Shown: in pieces, positions 59,525 through 64,000 of the stretch
Numbering within the stretch: position 1 is the first letter of the stretch
Layout: each line of letters begins with the position of its first letter
Origin: Symsagittifera roscoffensis
Lineage: Eukaryota > Xenacoelomorpha > Acoela > Convolutidae
Direction of reading: 5' to 3'
Assembly (NCBI RefSeq): GCF_963678635.1
Contig: NC_087065.1
Coordinates: 39,433,430 to 39,497,429 of the forward strand
DNA: 64,000 nt
Position numbers and translations under genes: made by a program
Notes under the pieces: generated by a model
What the model was told of the DNA's origin: nothing
Seen by the model: the letters and a program-made list of their open reading frames with translations, nothing else
Databases searched by the model: none

Positions 59525-59539
59525 CTTATGGTCGCACCA
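59525..59539 (-). promoter_or_regulatory. Primer binding site
   Basis: On the minus strand TGGTGCGACCATAAG begins two bases after the 5' LTR, the expected place and the expected TGG start (complement of tRNA CCA). The next bases read GTCTCGAA, complementary to a T-loop-like TTCGAGAC, so complementarity may extend further. The tRNA could not be identified. Confidence 0.82.
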
Positions 59540-59541
59540 GA

Positions 59542-59951
59542 TGAGTTAGGACCGAGTTGGTTAACTCATAGAGTAATTTCGGATAGGGTACACCGTCTGC
59601 TCGTCACGCTATCTTATTTTCGGCCGGATAGATTCGTGCAACTTCTTAGTCTAATACCGATCCTAATCTTACTCTTATACTATCTAGTCTCAGGTTGTTT
59701 AACTAGTCTCTGCTAGGCTCAATAGATCTAGGGTATACTGGTTTATTGCGGCTGCTGAAGTGCTCGGGAGAGTCCAACTAATTTCTAAGTTAAATTCAAA
59801 TCTCTCTGGTGCTGAAATTACAAGTAACTTCAGCACTTACAAATAAGTGGGTTGTTAGTTAGATGGATCATTATTGGTTAATATTAAATACTTTACATTG
59901 GTAAAATATCTAAATTATCCAATCATAAAATGTAGTCTAGATCAGGTTCCA
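59542..59951 (-). repeat. 5' LTR of the giant element
   Basis: 410 bp, identical to 41032-41441 except at two positions (59549 and 59872). It carries the promoter for the element. The TATA-like box (59881-59890) lies about 60 bases inside the transcriptional 5' edge, and AATAAA is at 59742-59747. Transcription runs leftward, against the host gene. Confidence 0.96.
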
Positions 59952-60434
59952 ATAGTTTCTGTTAGTCCCTAGACAATACCAAACAAAATATCACACCGAT
60001 TAAAAGCGAAACGTGCAATACATATGACAATTGAAGTAGAGAATAATTAGCTAAATTTTCAAGATAAGGCAGTTTTGACAGCAACTATATGCGTATTTAG
60101 TTTTTTTTCATTGCTTTGAAAAAAAAATGAATTTCAAACTTTTGTCCAAAGGTCATAAATGGTACGTCATCTGTGACACTTCTACACGGCTGTGAGATTC
60201 TCTACTTGTAGTAAAAAATTCTCAAACTTTGGTTCTGACATTTTATATTTTTTGAGCAACACAGAACATTCTAAAACGTCTAAAACTAGACGAAGAGCAA
60301 CTTCTTCATACTTTGAAAATAAATGAACATTTTCTCCGTTTTCAAAAACCAGTCAAAATGAGGCGCGTGAAATCAAGGGTTCAAATCCCAAAACGGGCGA
60401 AGTTGCAACTCGACCAAATCTGTTAGTGTTTTAG
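59952..60434. other. Intron sequence right of the retroelement
   Basis: No gene recognised. It ends in the acceptor GTTAGTGTTTTAG of exon 2. Confidence 0.6.
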
Positions 60435-60587
60435 GTGCAGTTTTTGAAAAGGTGGCCGTGAACAGGACTGTTATCCGCCAGGCCATAGACGACATCAACT
60501 CCAACTCCAGGATCCTCGGAGGCAGAAGACTCCAGCTACTAACTCAGTTCTTCGATGACCTAGATCCCGTTGGCGCCGTCAGAGCAG
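60435..60587 (+). CDS. Ionotropic glutamate receptor (delta-like), exon 2
   Basis: 153 bases from acceptor GTTTTAG|GTGCAG to donor GAGCAG|GTATCT. With the last base of exon 1 it begins G-AVFEKVAVN and continues RTVIRQAIDDINSNSRILGG. This is the helix and loop that follow the first strand of the amino-terminal domain, where the family has alternating Ala, Ile and Asn-Xaa-Asn residues. It ends FFDDLDPVGAVRA. Phase is 1 at both ends. Coding sequence is distinctly richer in GC than the intron around it. The gene acts at the cell surface in synaptic or sensory glutamate signalling by family knowledge. Confidence 0.88.
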
Positions 60588-61149
60588 GTATCTTTTGCCA
60601 TTGCTCCTTTTTTCACATCCTTCAGTTTCCGACCTCAGCTAAATATAATGACAAAATTTTGGACCACAAAAATCTATTCTAATCATTTTTTTTCATTTTA
60701 ATTAGAATTTGTTAAAATGTTCCGTTTAATTTCAAAACGTCTTCTGCTGCGGGCATCGCTTCAGGCAACGGAAATTTTAAGAATTTTTGAAATAATAATG
60801 CAATAATTGCCCAAAGCTAATTTTTTGGTAAATTTCCGCCCAATATTTTGTTTTATTTCAAAAAATTTATAGGACACATCATTCTATAGCAAGCTTATTG
60901 AAAGGCTTCGATTTGGTGCAAACAACGTGATTTTAAAAATTCACCAAAGTACGAGGACGAAATGTGTGCTCGTACAATGGATCTCTTTCATGGCAAAGAA
61001 AGAAGGTGGGGTGACCCAAAAGATCGTCTGTTTCAGAAGTCATTTTCATCAATATCATTTGTTTTGCGACTGCTAGTGATATTGTATCAGACCTGATATC
61101 TTCTGTTCACTGAACCTACTTTCTTTGAAATTCTTCCTGCATGTTTCAG
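60588..61149 (+). other. Intron 2 of the glutamate receptor gene (562 bp)
   Basis: GT-AG intron, from GTATCT to CATGTTTCAG. No repeat recognised. Confidence 0.85.
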
Positions 61150-61437
61150 TTTGTGATTGGCTGGATGACCAGGGAATCACCACCCTCGTTTCGGCCACTT
61201 CATGTGCCACATCAGTGGCCCTTCAGGCCATTATGGCTCGGGTGTCCATACCCCACCTCCGGATCCCAACCCCCACCAACTACTGTGATTTCTCCCCCTA
61301 CCCCAATTTGACAGCCATGACCTTGAGCATTGATCCATCGATGGAGAACACAAACAAAGCTCTGAGGGATATCGTGTATGGCCAAAAGTGGGACCAACAA
61401 GGAAAAGCTATAGTTGTTTTCTTCGACGATTCACTCG
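61150..61437 (+). CDS. Ionotropic glutamate receptor (delta-like), exon 3
   Basis: 288 bases from acceptor TGTTTCAG|TTTGTG to donor CTCG|GTAGGC, again phase 1. It encodes VCDWLDDQGITTLVSATSC, ATSVALQAI and SIPHLRI. These are the cysteine, QG-xxx-LVS and IPHL signatures of the amino-terminal domain, in the order and spacing of delta-type subunits. The second half (DFSPYPNLTAMTLSIDPSM, then KAIVVFFDDSLG) reaches the strand before the next helix. An N-glycosylation site (NLT) is present. No further exon was found before the window ends, so intron 3 is at least 2.5 kb. Kainate-like assignment is the main alternative. Confidence 0.88.
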
Positions 61438-62559
61438 GTAGGCTAATTGAATCTTTTTCTACTTTGTCTTCCAATAGTCTATTTTTTCTATGACAAGCCC
61501 AAGTTTAGTAAATAACATTGTAGAATTTTTCTTTAAACGGATCTTGAAGTTGCGAGGGTTATTATGGAATTAAACCTAGTTTTCAAGATATTCTAGGGAA
61601 AAAAAACAAATTCCTCGGCATGGCATGTGCGAAAGGAGTTTTATGAATAACAACTAAGAAATTTATGGTTTTCATTTCAGAAAGTATTGGTGGGTGCAAT
61701 TTCAAATTATACCAGCGGTGTATTTCATTATCAGTGTCTTTAGTTAAGGGTTTAATTGTTAATTGCTCGCCCGGTGTAAAAAAGCAACATGAAAGTTGCG
61801 GAATGTCGGTTCCCTGTATAAATAGAAACCATCAATGAATGCATCTCCAAAGCTTACTGTGAATAATTGATGTGCGTCAATATAAAAACTGAAAGTTTTG
61901 GCGAGGATTTTTTGGTTGCAGCTAAATTTGCAAAAATAGCTTCCAAGATTTGTTCTACAATTTCTGCGTTACCCACAGCCTTAATTATCGCGTTAAAAAA
62001 GTTAAATGTTATTTTAAAATCTAAAAACTATGCCGTTGCAAAACCTTTATAAAATTTGTCTGGGGATTTTCAAGCAGATATTGCGGAATGACGATTTTCT
62101 ATTACTTTCGTGCTTGGATTCTTGACTCCCACCCCCTAGCAAAATTTAGGACATGAAAACGAGAAGTAATTCCTTGAATTTCTATAGATTTTGGGTGCGG
62201 CAACTTCTCGGCTTTCAAAACGTTTAATAACATCAAATTTCAGGAGTCTTTGATTCAAAACTTGAATCCAGTTAAGACATACCTGTTTGGTTGATACCGT
62301 CTAATGCAAAAAAAAATTGCAAAAGAAACAAAGTTTAAAACTCACAATTTTTTTAAAGCATTTTTCCCCTTTTGCTCTCAACTAATTGACCAAAATAGAT
62401 TTTTTCCTGCATAGGATGGATATCTATCACCGTGCAAGAAAAATCAATCGATTTGGTTGAGACGACGAGGAGTAGAGTAACCAATTTTAAAGTACTTTCA
62501 TAGCTCAATAGTTAAGCACAGTCAAAATTTAATGTGTATAAAGTTTTGAAGTGTATCGA
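61438..62559. other. Start of intron 3, no other gene seen
   Basis: AT-rich sequence with short open frames without motifs. No good exon of the receptor could be found. Confidence 0.55.
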
Positions 62560-63477
62560 GACTGCTCTTATATCAGGGCAAAGCCCTGAATCTTCTGACT
62601 GCACCCTATTTATATCGAATAGTTTTGCGGGAAATTAAAATATTGAAAAACTATAATTTTTGGACAATAATGAAGATCAAAGTGTGAAAACTTGAGTCGC
62701 ATGAAATTAATACGACCGACTAGCTCAATTCAATTTGGAAGGCTTTCGTTGAGCGGGATAACTGCCACGCATAAGTAATTTGCGTTACGGTTTCAGGATT
62801 ATAAGTGAAACCTTCAAACTGCGCATAAATTAGTCCAGAGCATGGCCAAATTTTTAGAGCCCAAAAATTTTGCAAAAAAAAATTGGATATAAAAAACTTG
62901 ATTTCAGTGAGTCGATATTTTCAATGGAACATTAAAAATATTTGGTGGAAACTATTTTTTTGTTCGCTAAAACTTGACTGATTAAAAGAACTCCACCAAG
63001 CATAAGTATTAGTTTTTTCGAAAGTCGGAACAAAAACTATTGTTCCGACTTTCGAAGAAAGCGCATAATATTTATGCCTAGGGTGTTTTATTATTCAGCC
63101 AACTTTCGACTAATTGAACAGCGTTTTTGGTAGAATATTTTTTACCATCTGAAAGATTTTGTTTTGAGCTCAAAATTATGTTTTTTTTTTGTAGAGTTAC
63201 TGGGGTTTGAAAATTGCTAATTTGGCAGATTTGGGACTTATAACGCGCGCAAGCATCAATTTAATGCGTCCCAAACTAAATTGTTGGCATTAGTTTAGTC
63301 GTTTCAAAATAAAAAAAAGAAGCTTAAAACACCTTTTGTATTTTACTTAGCATGTGGGGATAAAATGAAGAAAAAAGTTTGTGCATTATTTTGTGAATTA
63401 TTCAGCAAAAAAACTCTGTGTTTGACCTCAAAATGCAGTCAGAAGATTCTGGGCTTTGTCTTGATATACGAGCAGTC
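62560..63477. mobile_element. Family A fold-back element, short copy
   Basis: The ends GACTGCTCTTATATCAGGGC (left) and the inverted GATATACGAGCAGTC (right) match the fold-back at 17564. At the centre the two inner arm ends meet in a perfect 16 bp stem (63017-63032 with 63041-63056) around an 8-base loop, so this copy lacks the 195 bp loop of the other. The arms are more diverged from each other than in the other copy. It lies in intron 3. Confidence 0.82.
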
Positions 63478-64000
63478 CTTTCTCAGTTTCAGTATGTTTT
63501 GACAAAACGATTTTGAGATAACCTTATTTCCTCAAGCTGAATTAGTTTCGACAAAGAATTTGCACTTGTTCAATTCTATACATCTAATAAGAATTAAGCG
63601 CAAAACAAACGTAGAATTCACTATTTCCCAATTTTGCGCTCTTTGCTGCCCTTTTTCTGCCTACCAAAACAAAAAAAAGGTTTACCCTGAACATGCAATT
63701 ATATCCACCATGCGCAAGGTTATAATTGTTCATATACAAAAAAAATGATTATTTTTCGTGTAACCAATTAGGATGAATAGAGTAACAAGCAATTCCACAG
63801 ACTATGAGGACACGCACGAGTTATTTTTAATAGTTTAGTTAATAAACCACCCGCACTCAGTAAAAAGAGAAAATAATCGATAATATTATAATTATAATCG
63901 TACTTTTAGCAAAATTATAATTAATTATAAGCGCCAATTTTAGATGCTTAAACGATTTATAATCCATTATAATTTCAACATTTTTGGTGACATTTCAATT
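63478..64000. other. AT-rich end of window
   Basis: No gene recognised. The last 150 bases share TTATAATCCATTATAATTTC-like blocks with 20300-20430 and 21060-21140, a possible further dispersed repeat. Confidence 0.4.

Larger units (their letters stand above)
41032..59951 (-). mobile_element. Giant 18.9 kb Ty3/gypsy-like LTR retroelement with extra ORFs
   Basis: A complete element bounded by direct 410 bp repeats beginning TG and ending CA. It has a PBS, a long leader, an intact single-ORF gag-pol, and at least six further ORFs including an envelope-like glycoprotein. Domain order (capsid, CCHC, protease, RT, RNase H, integrase with GPY module) is that of Metaviridae. The usual length of that family is about 5-9 kb. 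Left flank CAAT and right flank ATAG do not give a clean target duplication. CAAT would match only if the LTR ended two bases earlier (GGTTC|CAAT). It lies antisense in intron 1 of the glutamate receptor gene. Confidence 0.95.
39638..60434 (+). other. Intron 1 of the glutamate receptor gene (20.8 kb)
   Basis: Bounded by ATCG|GTAGGT (donor) and GTGTTTTAG|GTGCAG (acceptor). It holds the assembly gap, a family D fragment and the complete antisense LTR retroelement. Without the element and one LTR-sized target site it would be about 1.9 kb, plus whatever the gap hides. Confidence 0.85.

Noticed and set aside
60375-60405. GGGTTCAAATCCC resembling a tRNA T-arm and B box
   Set aside because: No A box, anticodon arm or acceptor stem at proper spacing upstream.

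Overview
The window is a piece of an AT-rich, repeat-dense animal nuclear genome, most likely an invertebrate. It has long introns with GT-AG splice sites, microsatellites, satellites, fold-back DNA elements, MITEs and a very large LTR retroelement. No bacterial or organellar genes, rRNA genes, tRNA genes or CRISPR arrays were seen. The species cannot be named from the sequence. One 200-base run of Ns (39923-40122) marks an assembly gap.

Positions 1-6250 are mostly tandem repeats. A 28-29 bp AT-rich satellite occurs at 1-290 and 4395-5826. A 22 bp GTCGAA-type satellite occurs at 360-857 and 5828-6248, with a third copy near 10370-10635. A CT/CTAT microsatellite of about 1.2 kb lies between them (3185-4380). 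From 6.3 to 39 kb I find no convincing host gene. The sequence holds degenerate transposons: a Ty3/gypsy integrase relic at 7.7-8.1 kb, two MITEs with 8 bp target duplications (11114-11378 and 38274-38482), and three dispersed families. Family A is a fold-back element with hairpin ends, best copies 17564-18836 and 62560-63477. Family B forms a long inverted repeat at 24.4-26.2 kb. Family D carries a GATCTAGGATTTTCT end followed by a G run.

The host gene is the 5' part of a plus-strand ionotropic glutamate receptor, delta-like by my reading. Exon 1 (39553-39637) encodes a signal peptide and the first amino-terminal-domain strand. Exon 2 is 60435-60587 and exon 3 is 61150-61437. All three exons end in phase 1, and the gene runs off the right edge.

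Intron 1 is 20.8 kb because it contains an 18,920 bp LTR retroelement (41032-59951) in antisense orientation. Its 410 bp LTRs differ at only two positions. Read on the minus strand it has: 5' LTR, PBS, a 1.25 kb leader with repeated motifs, a basic 155-aa ORF overlapping the next start, and one uninterrupted 2740-aa Gag-Pol ORF (Ty3 order: capsid, CCHC, protease, RT, RNase H, DD35E integrase, GPY). After that come two tiny membrane proteins, a 378-codon ORF with no ATG, a signal-peptide glycoprotein split between two frames, a 601-aa orphan protein, a 1.6 kb 3' region and the 3' LTR. Several 3' ORFs overlap stop-to-start (ATGA). The size, the extra ORFs and the compact overlapping layout resemble a virus genome more than a typical 5-9 kb Ty3 element. 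I consider this the most interesting system in the window.
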